A stretch of 64,000 nt of DNA from Geobacteraceae bacterium (GTDB taxonomy: Bacteria; Desulfobacterota; Desulfuromonadia; Geobacterales; Pseudopelobacteraceae): assembly GCA_025355965.1 (NCBI GenBank), contig JANXYR010000047.1, positions 62,001 to 126,000 on the forward strand, in the 5' to 3' direction. This document shows positions 15,944 to 24,344 of this stretch, piece by piece. The position numbers were made by a program, and so were the translations under genes. The stretch's first letter is position 1. Every line of letters starts with the position of its first letter. The notes below the pieces were generated by a model. That model was not told the origin of the DNA and made no database searches. It was given only the letters and a program-made list of their open reading frames with translations.

Positions 15944-17539
15944 ATGAAAAAATTCTGGAACACAGGCGAACCATACGTTCTTGCAACCGGTGCCGCCCTG
16001 GCCATCATACTGGTCATGTCCTTGACGCTGGTCGGGACAGTTATGACCAATGGGCTCGGTTACTTCTGGCCGCGGGCACTTGTCAAGTTTGAGCTAAAAG
16101 ACGGTTCGCTCTCGCTCGGCCAGGTCACCGGGCATGAGAAGAATCCTATCAGCGGTGTCCGCCGCATCCAACTGAAGGTCGGTAACCGTGATGTTTTCGG
16201 TCAGGATTTCCGCTGGATTGACGAGAAAGATATTGCTTCCCGCAGTGAGCCGGTTGATGCGGTGCTTCTTGAACGTCGTGAACATGGCAATTATTTCGGG
16301 TTTCTGAGCGGAGTCACTGCAGAAGGGATAAACCTGACGGCTGCAACGCCGTATGATAAATTGCACCAGGGGTTGAAGCTGGTGTCGGATAAGCTTGATG
16401 ACAGCAGCAAGATCAAGTGGCAGATGTCGAAGCTGAACAACAGTGCTGAGCGTTACCGCTTGAAACTGCTGAAACTCGAATACGGCGGCAAAGAAAAGAA
16501 CTCCGCTGCAATCAGTGAACTTACCGCTGCCCGCGAAAAAGCTCTGGCCGAATTTACCCGCTTGAACGAGCAGGCCACCGCCACCCAGACCGGAATAGGG
16601 CAGATAACCGCCCAGTTCAGTGATGTTGCCGGCGGGGTCAAAGATATTTCTCTGGTAGATATTGTTGCGCTGCAACGTCCTAATGGTATGTCGTTCTTTG
16701 CCAAGTGCGGAGCTTATATTGAGCGTGTCCGCGAACTGCTGCTGGATGACCCGCGTGAATCAAACACCGAAGGGGGACTCTTTCCGGCTATCTTCGGCAC
16801 GGTCATGATGGTGCTGCTGATGAGCATTTTTTCGCTTCCTTTCGGTGTTATCGCTGCCATTTATCTGCGCGAATATGCCAGAGATAACTTGATGACACGC
16901 ATGGTACGTATAGCGGTCAATAATCTGGCCGGTGTTCCATCAATTGTGTACGGTGTCTTTGGCCTCGGTTTCTTTGTCTATGGTATCGGCGGCAGTATTG
17001 ACTCTCTGTTCTTTCCGGAACGGCTGCCGACACCGACGTTCGGTACCGGTGGTATTCTTTGGTCGAGCCTGACTCTGGCGCTCCTGACCGTACCGGTGGT
17101 AATTGTCGCTACCGAGGAGTCACTCGCCTCAATTCCGAAAGGGATTCGTGAGGGTTCGCTTGCGCTGGGTGCCACCAAGTTCCAGACACTTACCAGGAAT
17201 CTGCTCCCGATGGCAACTCCCGGTATCATGACCGGACTGATTCTCTCTATGGCACGGGCAGCCGGAGAGGTCGCGCCATTGATGATTATTGGTGTGGTCA
17301 AGCTGGCGCCAACACTCCCCTTTGATTCCAATTTTCCATTTTTCCATATGGATCGAAAATTCATGCACTTAGGATTTCATATCTACGATGTCGGTTTTCA
17401 ATCTCCCAACGTAGAAGCTGCCAAACCGATGGTCTACGTTACTACCATGCTGTTGCTTGCAATAGTTATCGTAGCCAGCAGTGCCGCCATCTATCTGCGC
17501 AACCGGATGCGCAGCAAATACACAACTTCGACGTTTTAA
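15944..17539 (+). CDS. pstA: Phosphate ABC transporter permease PstA, long form
   Basis: 531-residue second permease of the Pst importer. Like PstC here it is extended: after the first transmembrane helix (about 15-37) there is a periplasmic insert of about 220 residues with a coiled-coil-prone stretch (about 150-225). The permease core then has the EAA loop EGSLALGATKFQTL and ARAAGEVAPLMIIG. The start at 15944 is preferred over an upstream in-frame start at 15890, which would lie inside the inverted repeat. pstB starts 16 bases after the stop. Confidence 0.92.
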   Translation: MKKFWNTGEPYVLATGAALAIILVMSLTLVGTVMTNGLGYFWPRALVKFELKDGSLSLGQVTGHEKNPISGVRRIQLKVGNRDVFGQDFRWIDEKDIASRSEPVDAVLLERREHGNYFGFLSGVTAEGINLTAATPYDKLHQGLKLVSDKLDDSSKIKWQMSKLNNSAERYRLKLLKLEYGGKEKNSAAISELTAAREKALAEFTRLNEQATATQTGIGQITAQFSDVAGGVKDISLVDIVALQRPNGMSFFAKCGAYIERVRELLLDDPRESNTEGGLFPAIFGTVMMVLLMSIFSLPFGVIAAIYLREYARDNLMTRMVRIAVNNLAGVPSIVYGVFGLGFFVYGIGGSIDSLFFPERLPTPTFGTGGILWSSLTLALLTVPVVIVATEESLASIPKGIREGSLALGATKFQTLTRNLLPMATPGIMTGLILSMARAAGEVAPLMIIGVVKLAPTLPFDSNFPFFHMDRKFMHLGFHIYDVGFQSPNVEAAKPMVYVTTMLLLAIVIVASSAAIYLRNRMRSKYTTSTF

Positions 17540-17555
17540 CTAATAAGGGATCACT

Positions 17556-18337
17556 ATGGAACAAACCCAGGAACAAAGCGGAAACGCACCAATTCTTTCA
17601 GTTACGGATCTGAACCTTCACTACGGTAATGCTCATGCTTTGAAAGGCGTCAATCTTGACATGGCCCGCCATCAGGTGACCGCCTTTATGGACCGTCCGG
17701 TTGTGGCAAGTCCACGCTGTTGCGCTGTTTCAATCGCATGAACGATCTGGTGGAGAGTGCCCGGATTGACGGTAGTATTCTCTTTAACGGTGCTGAGGTT
17801 AATGAATCTTCCACCGATGTTATCTCGCTGCGGCGGAGGATAGGCATGGTTTTCCAACAGTCCAATCCATTTCCGAAGTCGATCTACGAGAATATTGTCT
17901 ATGGTCTCCGCATCGCCGGTGTCAATGACAAGGCGACTTTGGACGAGGTGGTTGAGCGTAGTCTGAAAAGCGCCGCTATCTGGAACGAGGTTAAGGATCG
18001 GCTCAATGATTCGGCCTTGGGGCTTTCCGGCGGCCAGGCCCAGCGCATCTGTATCGCCCGTGCAATTGCGGTCAATCCGGAAATAATACTGATGGATGAG
18101 CCCTGCTCGGCGCTTGATCCGATTTCGACCCTCAAAATAGAGGAGTTGATTGAAGAACTTAAAAGCAAGTATACTATCGTCATCGTTACCCATAATATGC
18201 AGCAGGCTGCGAGGGTGTCTGATGTAACCGCTTTCTTTTATCTTGGAGAGTTGATTGAAGCAGGGGGAACCCGCAAGATTTTTACAAACCCGGAGAAAAA
18301 GCAGACTGAAGACTACATAACCGGAAGATTCGGCTAG
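17556..18337 (+). pseudogene. pstB: Phosphate ABC transporter ATPase PstB, frameshifted in Walker A
   Basis: Reading from ATG 17556 gives a normal PstB N-terminus up to VTAF, then runs out of frame and stops at 17739-17741. The remainder continues in the next frame to 18337. Restoring one base between 17689 and 17690 gives the expected Walker A series GPSGCGKST, then the Q-loop QQSNPFP, signature LSGGQAQR, Walker B IILMDEP and H-loop VTHN. Everything outside that single position looks intact, and neighbours pstA and phoU are normal. The site is not a homopolymer or a classical slippery heptamer. A sequencing error, a recent mutation or recoding are all possible. As written, the ATPase cannot be made. 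Confidence 0.88.
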
Positions 18338-18346
18338 GAGATAAGA

Positions 18347-19018
18347 ATGGAGCGCGATCACATTAGTACCGCATTCGACATTGAGTTGAATGAATTGAAA
18401 CAGAGCCTTCTTGTCATGGGTGGCAAGGTTGAGCTGATGATAGCCAACTCGGTCAAGTCGCTTGTCGACAGGGACACAGCATTGGCGGAGCGTACTATTG
18501 CATTTGATCATGAGATCAATGCTGCCGAGATGTCGATTGACGAGCGCTGCCTGGAACTGTTGGCACTGCGCCAACCGGCCGCCCGAGATCTGCGCTTTAT
18601 AACAATTGCGCTGAAGATTGTCACCGATCTGGAACGGATGGGGGACCAGTGTGCCAACATCGCCAAACGTGTCCGTGAGTTGAATGAAGAGCCGCCGCTT
18701 AAGCCGTATATTGATATTCCCCGCATGGCCCACTGGGCCGAGGTGATGGTCAAGGAAGCGCTGGACGCCTTTGTGCGTGGCGACGCAGATCTGGCCGTAA
18801 AGGTTTGCAAGGACGACAGTTTTGTGGATGACCTTAACATTCAGATACAGAGAGAACTTCTGACTTATATGATTGAAGATCCAACGGCGATCTCACGTGC
18901 CATGAAGCTAAACTACATCTCAAAATCATTGGAACGCATTGCCGATCACGCCACCAACGTAGCGGAAATGGTTATCTTCATGGTCAAAGGAAAGGATATC
19001 CGGCATACGATTGCCTGA
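18347..19018 (+). CDS. phoU: Phosphate signalling complex protein PhoU
   Basis: 223-residue all-helical protein made of two PhoU repeats. Each repeat carries the metal-binding style motif: LKIVTDLERMGDQCANIAKR in the first and NYISKSLERIADHATNVAE in the second. PhoU links the transport state of PstSCAB to the PhoR kinase and limits phosphate uptake. The start follows GGAGATAAG, 9 bases after the pstB stop. Last gene of the pst operon. Confidence 0.95.
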   Translation: MERDHISTAFDIELNELKQSLLVMGGKVELMIANSVKSLVDRDTALAERTIAFDHEINAAEMSIDERCLELLALRQPAARDLRFITIALKIVTDLERMGDQCANIAKRVRELNEEPPLKPYIDIPRMAHWAEVMVKEALDAFVRGDADLAVKVCKDDSFVDDLNIQIQRELLTYMIEDPTAISRAMKLNYISKSLERIADHATNVAEMVIFMVKGKDIRHTIA

Positions 19019-19038
19019 TACAGGCGACTATCCTCCTT

Positions 19039-19066
19039 TTGACATATTGACTAATGGTAGTATTAG
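19039..19066 (+). promoter_or_regulatory. Candidate promoter for the parvulin gene and folD
   Basis: TTGACA at 19039-19044 and TATTAG at 19061-19066 with a 16-base spacer, about 70 bases before the start at 19137. The -35 is perfect and the -10 is poor. Confidence 0.35.
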
Positions 19067-19136
19067 TGTCAAAAAGAGACATCAAGATGTATCAGCAGGT
19101 AAAATCCCTGCAGACCACACAACAAAGGAGTTTAGA

Positions 19137-19418
19137 ATGGCTAAAGCATCTGCCCGTCACATTCTGGTAGCAACCAAAGAAGCATGCGAAGCGTTAAAAG
19201 TAAAAATCGAAGCGGGAGAAGATTTTGCGGCCTGTGCCCGCGAGAATTCACAGTGCCCGTCAAGTAGAGATGGAGGTAATCTTGGTGAATTCAGCCCAGG
19301 ACAGATGGTAAAGGAATTTGATACCGTTGTATTTTCCGGTGAAGTCGGGAAAGTCCTTGGACCCGTACAGACTCAGTTCGGCTATCATTTGATTGAAGTC
19401 ACGAATCGCACCGCATAA
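19137..19418 (+). CDS. Small parvulin-type peptidyl-prolyl isomerase
   Basis: 93-residue single-domain PpiC-like rotamase without signal peptide, so cytoplasmic. Seen: ARHILV at the start, the acidic/Ser stretch [13 protein letters not shown], and the C-terminal [14 protein letters not shown], which together define parvulins. The start at 19137 is chosen because AAAGGAG lies at the right spacing; a longer in-frame ORF from 19011 overlaps phoU and adds an unconserved leader. folD begins 14 bases downstream. Comparable in size to E. coli PpiC. Confidence 0.9.
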   Translation: MAKASARHILVATKEACEALKVKIEAGEDFAACARENSQCPSSRDGGNLGEFSPGQMVKEFDTVVFSGEVGKVLGPVQTQFGYHLIEVTNRTA

Positions 19419-19432
19419 AGGGAACCCGCGTT

Positions 19433-20305
19433 ATGAAGTTACTGGATGGAAAAATATGTGCTGAAAGTCTGGTGGCTGACATATCCAAACGAGTTGCCGG
19501 GTATGTTGACTCAGGTTTGCGCAAACCGCATATGACCGTTATACTGGTCGGTGAACATGCCCCCAGTGAATCATACGTGAAATCGAAGATCAAATCATGC
19601 GAAAGTGCCGGCTTTGAAAGCGCCCTGCTTCGTTTCCCGGAAAGTATCGCCGAGTCTGAGCTGCTGGCAAAAATTGCCGAGATTAACGTCGATCATGCCA
19701 CTGATGGTCTGATCGTGCAGCTGCCGGTACCGAAGCATATCAATCCACAGAATATCATTAATGCGATTGATCCGGCAAAGGACATTGACGGTTTTCATCC
19801 CACAAATTTCGGCCGCATGACCTTGGGGCAGAAAGCTTTCAGACCGGCTACCGCTTACGGTATCTGCAAGCTACTTCAATTTTACGAAATACCTGTCAAA
19901 GGGAAGCATTGTGTTGTTATCGGTCGTTCGAACATCGTTGGCAAACCTATTTCTATCATGCTTTCCAATGATTTTGAAATCGGAAATGCAACAGTCACGC
20001 TTGCACATATCGAGACCCCCCGTGAGCTGCTGTTGGATGAAACAAGGCGTGCGGATATTATTGTCGTTGCGGTCGGTATTCCTGGGTTTGTTACCGAGGA
20101 TATGGTCAAAGAGGGTGCCGTGGTGATCGATGTCGGTATCAACCGCCTTGAAAGCGGCAAGCTGGTGGGTGACGTGGATTTTGAAAATGTCAGCAAAAAG
20201 TGTTCTTGGATAACACCGGTACCTGGTGGTGTCGGAAGGATGACTGTGGCGGCTCTGATGATTAATACGCTGATGGCGTATCAGAATAATTTTGATCTGG
20301 TCTGA
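19433..20305 (+). CDS. folD: Methylenetetrahydrofolate dehydrogenase / cyclohydrolase FolD
   Basis: 290-residue bifunctional enzyme interconverting 5,10-methylene- and 10-formyl-tetrahydrofolate using NADP. Seen: [12 protein letters not shown] with the catalytic Tyr and Lys region (about 45-56), [10 protein letters not shown], the dinucleotide-binding [11 protein letters not shown], and the C-terminal signature PGGVGRMT, where the usual proline before MT is arginine (a tolerated variant position in FolD homologues). Followed by a strong bidirectional terminator shared with convergent slyD. Confidence 0.95.
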   Translation: MKLLDGKICAESLVADISKRVAGYVDSGLRKPHMTVILVGEHAPSESYVKSKIKSCESAGFESALLRFPESIAESELLAKIAEINVDHATDGLIVQLPVPKHINPQNIINAIDPAKDIDGFHPTNFGRMTLGQKAFRPATAYGICKLLQFYEIPVKGKHCVVIGRSNIVGKPISIMLSNDFEIGNATVTLAHIETPRELLLDETRRADIIVVAVGIPGFVTEDMVKEGAVVIDVGINRLESGKLVGDVDFENVSKKCSWITPVPGGVGRMTVAALMINTLMAYQNNFDLV

Positions 20306-20321
20306 TCTGTATCTTCATAAG

Positions 20322-20365
20322 TTTAAACAAAAAAAACGACCGGTTGGCCGTTTTTTTTGTTTAAA
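20322..20365. terminator. Bidirectional intrinsic terminator between folD and slyD
   Basis: Arms 20325-20341 and 20346-20362 pair at 16 of 17 positions with loop GGTT. Flanking TTT and AAA extend the stem. The A8 and T8 runs give a U-tract in both directions. Confidence 0.85.
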
Positions 20366-20400
20366 TATTGTTGGCTCTAAAACTAACAAATTGCTGTGTC

Positions 20401-20919
20401 TTACTGAATGCTTACCAGCTCGATCTCAAAAGTTACGTCTTCGCCAGCCAGCGGATGGTTGGCATCAAAAGTGACCTGATCTTCCCTGGTTTCGAGAACA
20501 ACGACATCCAGCTCTTCGTCATCTTCGTTGGAAAGGCTAAGTTCGTCGCCTACTTCAGGGACAAGATCTTCCGGAAGATCACTGCGTGGTACGGTGAAGA
20601 TCTTTTCTTTGTCATACTCACCAAATGCGTCAGCAGCTGCAATTTTAACGGTCTTTTTCTCACCTGGTGTCATGCCGACTATGGCTGAATCGATCTGTGG
20701 GAAGAGAATCTCTTCACCAAGAACAAAGGTCATTGGACCGCTTTCGTGGCCGCCACATCCGCACTCATCATCTCCACAACCACCATCGTCGCAGCTGTCA
20801 TCACAGCAGCCGTCATCACCACATTCCAGATCTTCAAGAGTCGAGTCGAATACAGTTCCATCTTCGAGTGTTCCGGTAAAGTTGATTGTTACAGTGTTGC
20901 CTTTTTCTGCTTGTGCCAT
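20401..20919 (-). CDS. FKBP-type peptidyl-prolyl isomerase (SlyD-like) with Cys/Asp/Gly-rich insert
   Basis: 172-residue SlyD-family isomerase/chaperone. FKBP half: NFTGTLEDGTVFDST (about 13-27) and PMTFVLGEEILFPQID (62-77). IF (insert-in-flap) domain: about 90-145, with DAFGEYDKEKIFTVPR. The C-terminus is short and lacks the His/Cys-rich tail of E. coli SlyD. Instead, residues 32-59, inside the FKBP domain, hold an insert with Cys33, 38, 39, 43, 48, 53, 55, His58 and many Asp, a likely metal-binding loop. The start at 20919 follows GAGAGG. Downstream it shares a terminator with folD. Confidence 0.9.
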   Translation of the reverse strand: MAQAEKGNTVTINFTGTLEDGTVFDSTLEDLECGDDGCCDDSCDDGGCGDDECGCGGHESGPMTFVLGEEILFPQIDSAIVGMTPGEKKTVKIAAADAFGEYDKEKIFTVPRSDLPEDLVPEVGDELSLSNEDDEELDVVVLETREDQVTFDANHPLAGEDVTFEIELVSIQ

Positions 20920-20943
20920 TGGATTGCCTCTCATTGTTTGTAT

Positions 20944-20972
20944 AGTACTCTGATACGATCTATCAGAGTACT
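20944..20972. promoter_or_regulatory. Perfect 12-bp palindrome upstream of slyD-like gene
   Basis: AGTACTCTGATA at 20944-20955 and its exact reverse complement at 20961-20972, separated by CGATC. It starts 25 bases upstream of the isomerase start codon. Either an operator for a dimeric repressor or a 5' leader hairpin; no ligand-binding RNA family is recognised. Confidence 0.55.
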
Positions 20973-21120
20973 GGAGAGTTGACCATTCGTCCAGAAAAAT
21001 CTGCAGCTGACAAAATTACGTCATTTATGGCGCGGGAAAATAACAAAATATTGTTTAATACGTAATTAGTGATAAGATTGGACGGGTGGGGTTTAAATCC
21101 ATTTTTAAGGAGTAAGTGTC

Positions 21121-21531
21121 ATGAGCGTGTTTAAGGAGTTTAAGGAATTTGCTGTTAAGGGAAATGTTGTTGACATGGCAATAGGTATCATCATCGGTGC
21201 GGCTTTTGGTAAAATAATTTCATCCCTTGTCGCCGACGTGATTATGCCGCCTGTTGGCGTAGTTCTAGGAGGAGTCGATTTTTCCAATTTGTCGATAGTC
21301 GTTAAAGATGCCATTGACAAAAAACCGGCTGTACTAATCAGCTACGGGAAATTTCTTCAGACGGTCATTGATTTCACTATTATCGCCTTTGCAATGTTTA
21401 TGGCGGTAAAAGCCATGAATACCCTTAAGAAAAATGAAGCAGCTGCTTCTGTTGAGCCGGCAGCGATACCTAATCAAGAGGTGTTGCTCGCGGAAATCCG
21501 GGATTTGCTCAAGGATAAAAGGGTTCATTAA
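21121..21531 (+). CDS. mscL: Large-conductance mechanosensitive channel MscL
   Basis: 136-residue inner-membrane tension-gated channel subunit. Seen: the N-terminal amphipathic segment [21 protein letters not shown]1 to DVIMPP (about 15-45), a periplasmic loop, TM2 [18 protein letters not shown] (about 80-100), and a cytoplasmic C-terminal helix with [11 protein letters not shown]. The start follows AAGGAGTAAGTGTC. Convergent with ftsZ and separated from it by a perfect stem-loop terminator. Confidence 0.96.
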   Translation: MSVFKEFKEFAVKGNVVDMAIGIIIGAAFGKIISSLVADVIMPPVGVVLGGVDFSNLSIVVKDAIDKKPAVLISYGKFLQTVIDFTIIAFAMFMAVKAMNTLKKNEAAASVEPAAIPNQEVLLAEIRDLLKDKRVH

Positions 21532-21592
21532 TGCCATGTATTGCTGAGTAGATTAAATTTGACTCGTGCGCAAGTTATTGCGGTTACAATAA

Positions 21593-21630
21593 CAGAAAAG
21601 GGGCATGCCGTATGGCATGCCCCTTTTCTG
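21593..21630. terminator. Bidirectional terminator between mscL and ftsZ
   Basis: Perfect 17-bp stem (21593-21609 with 21614-21630) and a 4-base loop GTAT. AAAA and TTTT blocks lie near the base of the stem on both sides. It ends transcription of mscL and of the whole dcw cluster. Confidence 0.85.
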
Positions 21631-21648
21631 AATCAATGGCAAATGGCT

Positions 21649-22818
21649 CTAATCTACTGATTTACGCAAAAAAGTCGGAATGTCATACTGATCTTCATCA
21701 TCTTCAATAAAAGAAACGGCCGGACGAATGCGTGTGACATTTTCGGTTTTTTCACGATCACGTTGAAAAGTTGGCCGATCCAGAGATGTGGTACTGGCAA
21801 CATGTTTTTCTGCCAATGACAGGCCGCTTCTGCGGACATCACGACTTTTTTCAGTATCAAAACGATCGCCAAAACCGGTGGCAATAACAGTTACCTTGAT
21901 GTTATCGCCCATATCGTCATCACGAACAACACCGATCTTGATGTTGGCATCTTCATGGACTTTCTCGTGAACAATACGGTTAACAGTGTTGTAGTCGTCC
22001 ATAGTCATTGAGGGAGAACCGGTGATGTTGACAAGTACACCTTTGGCCCCAGAGATGTCATTATCTTCCAGCAACGGGCTGGATATGGCGTTGTTGACAG
22101 CATCGGCAGCGCGATTATCTCCACTTCCCATGCCAATGCCCATCATGGCCATGCCGCGAACGCTCATGACGGTCTTCACATCGGCAAAGTCAAGGTTCAT
22201 TAAACCAGTTGAGGTGATCAGTTCGGAAATACCCTGAACCGCCTGGCGCAGAACATCGTCTGATGGTTTAAATGCATCGAACAGGGACATGTTTTTGCTG
22301 GCCAAGCTTATAAGGCGATCATTAGGGATGATGATCAGAGAGTCGACATGTTTTTTGAGTTCTGCGATCCCTTGTTCAGCGAGTATCGAACGCGCTTTGC
22401 CTTCATAAGTAAAAGGCTTGGTGACGACCCCGACAGTCAGGACACCGGTTTCACGAGCTGCCTCAGCAATAACAGGTGCTGCACCGGTTCCGGTACCGCC
22501 ACCCATGCCGGCAGCGATGAAAACCAGATCCGCTCCTTTGATGGCTTCTACCAGTTGTTCCTTGTTTTCAAGAGCTGCCGCCGTTCCAACCTCTGGCTTT
22601 GAACCGGCACCGAGTCCTTTGGTTAACTCACGGCCAAGCTGGAGCTTGACCGGTGCCTTTGATGTTCTTAGCGACTGAGCATCTGTGTTGGCGACAATAA
22701 AATCCACTTTATGTATGGAGCTGGATATCATTGTGTTAACGGCATTACCCCCTCCGCCACCGACTCCGATAACTTTAATTACTGCACTCTGCTCAATGGT
22801 CTCATCAAATTCAAACAT
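21649..22818 (-). CDS. ftsZ: Cell division GTPase FtsZ
   Basis: 389-residue tubulin homologue that forms the Z ring. Seen: GVGGGGGNAVN at 18-28, the tubulin signature GGGTGTG at 106-112, and the T7-loop region. The conserved C-terminal peptide YDIPTFLRK, which binds FtsA/ZipA-type partners, is at the very end. The start at 22818 is taken because GGGGGG lies 7 bases upstream; the longer ORF start at 22890 sits in the promoter region. Last gene of the dcw cluster, separated from ftsA by 252 bases with a terminator, so it probably has its own promoter. Confidence 0.97.
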   Translation of the reverse strand: MFEFDETIEQSAVIKVIGVGGGGGNAVNTMISSSIHKVDFIVANTDAQSLRTSKAPVKLQLGRELTKGLGAGSKPEVGTAAALENKEQLVEAIKGADLVFIAAGMGGGTGTGAAPVIAEAARETGVLTVGVVTKPFTYEGKARSILAEQGIAELKKHVDSLIIIPNDRLISLASKNMSLFDAFKPSDDVLRQAVQGISELITSTGLMNLDFADVKTVMSVRGMAMMGIGMGSGDNRAADAVNNAISSPLLEDNDISGAKGVLVNITGSPSMTMDDYNTVNRIVHEKVHEDANIKIGVVRDDDMGDNIKVTVIATGFGDRFDTEKSRDVRRSGLSLAEKHVASTTSLDRPTFQRDREKTENVTRIRPAVSFIEDDEDQYDIPTFLRKSVD

Positions 22819-22868
22819 GCATTGCCCCCCTATATAATTTATGGCTAGATTTGATTGTCGATTTTGGA

Positions 22869-22897
22869 AATGTAACCTCAATTTCACCAAGAATCAA
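22869..22897 (-). promoter_or_regulatory. Candidate sigma-70 promoter for ftsZ
   Basis: On the minus strand, TTGATT (22897-22892), a 17-base spacer and TACATT (22874-22869), about 50 bases upstream of the ftsZ start. The adjacent 22898-23005 is AT-rich with no gene. Confidence 0.4.
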
Positions 22898-23005
22898 AAG
22901 AAAAAATAATATATTTTTGCTTTAAAAAAGGTGTCTATAAAAAACAGAGTGTTAGAGGATTGTTTACTAAAACGGTTGTCAGAGGTAGTGGTTTTAATTA
23001 AAGAA

Positions 23006-23042
23006 CAGGCCGTTTACCCAATTAGATAGGGTAAACGGCCTG
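23006..23042 (-). terminator. Stem-loop downstream of ftsA
   Basis: Perfect 14-bp stem (23006-23019 with 23029-23042), loop of 9 bases, followed on the minus strand by TTCTTTAATT. It starts 28 bases past the ftsA stop and partly isolates ftsZ from upstream transcription. Confidence 0.65.
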
Positions 23043-23069
23043 AAGTTAAAGAACAATATGAAGTCAGTG

Positions 23070-24308
23070 TTAGAAAAATTCGCTGAACCAGCTCTTCATC
23101 CGTCCGAAAACGGATCCAAACAGGTTTGCTTCCGGTTTGCCGGTTGGGAACTCGCGTGAACCGGAGTTGCGGCTACCGTAAACAACAAGGCCGACTCCAG
23201 TGGCGTATACCGGAGATTTTACGACATCGTTCAAGCCGCCTATTTTTTGCGGGAGTCCTCGCCGTACCGGCAGATTGAAAATCTGCTCAGCCAATTCCGG
23301 TATCCCTTCCAGGATGCTGGAGCCGCCTGTGATAACGACACCTGACGCGATCGAATCTTCAAGTCCGGATTTAATGATCTCACGGTTGACGAGCGAGAAT
23401 ATTTCCTCCATGCGTGGACCCAGTATTTCACATAATACGTTGCGTGAAAGTTCGCGGGGCTTGCGTCCACCAACGCTGGGCACTTCAATCTTGTCCTCTT
23501 TGCCAACCAGTGAAGCCAGGCAACAACCGTATTTCTGCTTGATTTTTTCAGCCTCGGCAAACGGAGTGCGAAGTCCTACGGCAATATCGTTTGTAAGCTG
23601 ATTGCCCCCAAGAGAGATAACGGATGTATATTTGATCGCCCCATCAGCAAAAATGGCAATGTCAGTTGTCCCCCCACCGATATCTACCATGCAGACACCC
23701 AGCTCTTTCTCGTCTTCGGAAAGGACCGCATGGGATGACGCCAACTGTTCCAGTACGATGTCAGCCACATCCAGCCCCGCCCGGTTGCAGGATTTGACAA
23801 TGTTTTGGGCGCTGGCTACGGCTCCGGTGACGATATGCACCTTGGCCTCAAGCCTGACGCCGCTCATGCCAAGCGGTTCACGGATGCCGTCTTGTTCGTC
23901 AATGATGAATTCCTGCGGCAAGATATGTAGCACTTCACGATCCATCGGAATATTGATCGCTTTTGCGGCATCAATAACCCGGCGCACATCCTCTTGCGAA
24001 ACCTCACGGTTCTTGATGGCGATTACTCCGTTGGAGTTCAGCCCTTTGATATGTCCACCGGCGATGCCGGCATAAACCGACTTGATCTCACAGCCGGCCA
24101 TCAATTCTGCTTCCTCAATGGCTTTCCTGATGGCTCCAACGGTACTTTCAATATTGATGACTACGCCTTTGCGTAGGCCGCTGGAAGGACTGGTTCCGAT
24201 GCCGACGATATCGATACCCTCTTCCGTGACATTGCCGACAATGGCGCAAATCTTGGTTGTACCGATGTCGAGGCCGACAATCAGATTATCCCGTTTTGTT
24301 GCTGACAT
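23070..24308 (-). CDS. ftsA: Cell division protein FtsA
   Basis: 412-residue actin-fold protein that anchors FtsZ to the membrane. Seen: phosphate-1 motif VGLDIGTTKICAIVG at the N-terminus, the SHS2/1C region, phosphate-2 VDIGGGTTDIAIF, adenosine motif VITGGSSILEGI, and a C-terminal amphipathic helix (SVFGRMKSWFSEFF) expected to insert into the membrane. It lies 36 bases downstream of ftsQ in the usual ftsQ-ftsA-ftsZ order. Confidence 0.96.
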   Translation of the reverse strand: MSATKRDNLIVGLDIGTTKICAIVGNVTEEGIDIVGIGTSPSSGLRKGVVINIESTVGAIRKAIEEAELMAGCEIKSVYAGIAGGHIKGLNSNGVIAIKNREVSQEDVRRVIDAAKAINIPMDREVLHILPQEFIIDEQDGIREPLGMSGVRLEAKVHIVTGAVASAQNIVKSCNRAGLDVADIVLEQLASSHAVLSEDEKELGVCMVDIGGGTTDIAIFADGAIKYTSVISLGGNQLTNDIAVGLRTPFAEAEKIKQKYGCCLASLVGKEDKIEVPSVGGRKPRELSRNVLCEILGPRMEEIFSLVNREIIKSGLEDSIASGVVITGGSSILEGIPELAEQIFNLPVRRGLPQKIGGLNDVVKSPVYATGVGLVVYGSRNSGSREFPTGKPEANLFGSVFGRMKSWFSEFF

Positions 24309-24344
24309 ACCACTACCCCCTGCTGAAAAACAAAAATGTGAGAA

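Noticed and set aside
17672-18733. 353-codon open frame on the minus strand opposite pstB and phoU
   Set aside because: It is antisense to two clearly recognised genes, has no family features and begins and ends inside them; a codon-usage shadow.
20667-20982. Plus-strand ORFs opposite the Cys-rich isomerase
   Set aside because: Ser/His-rich shadows of the Cys/Asp/Gly-rich insert; no ribosome binding sites and antisense to a recognised gene.
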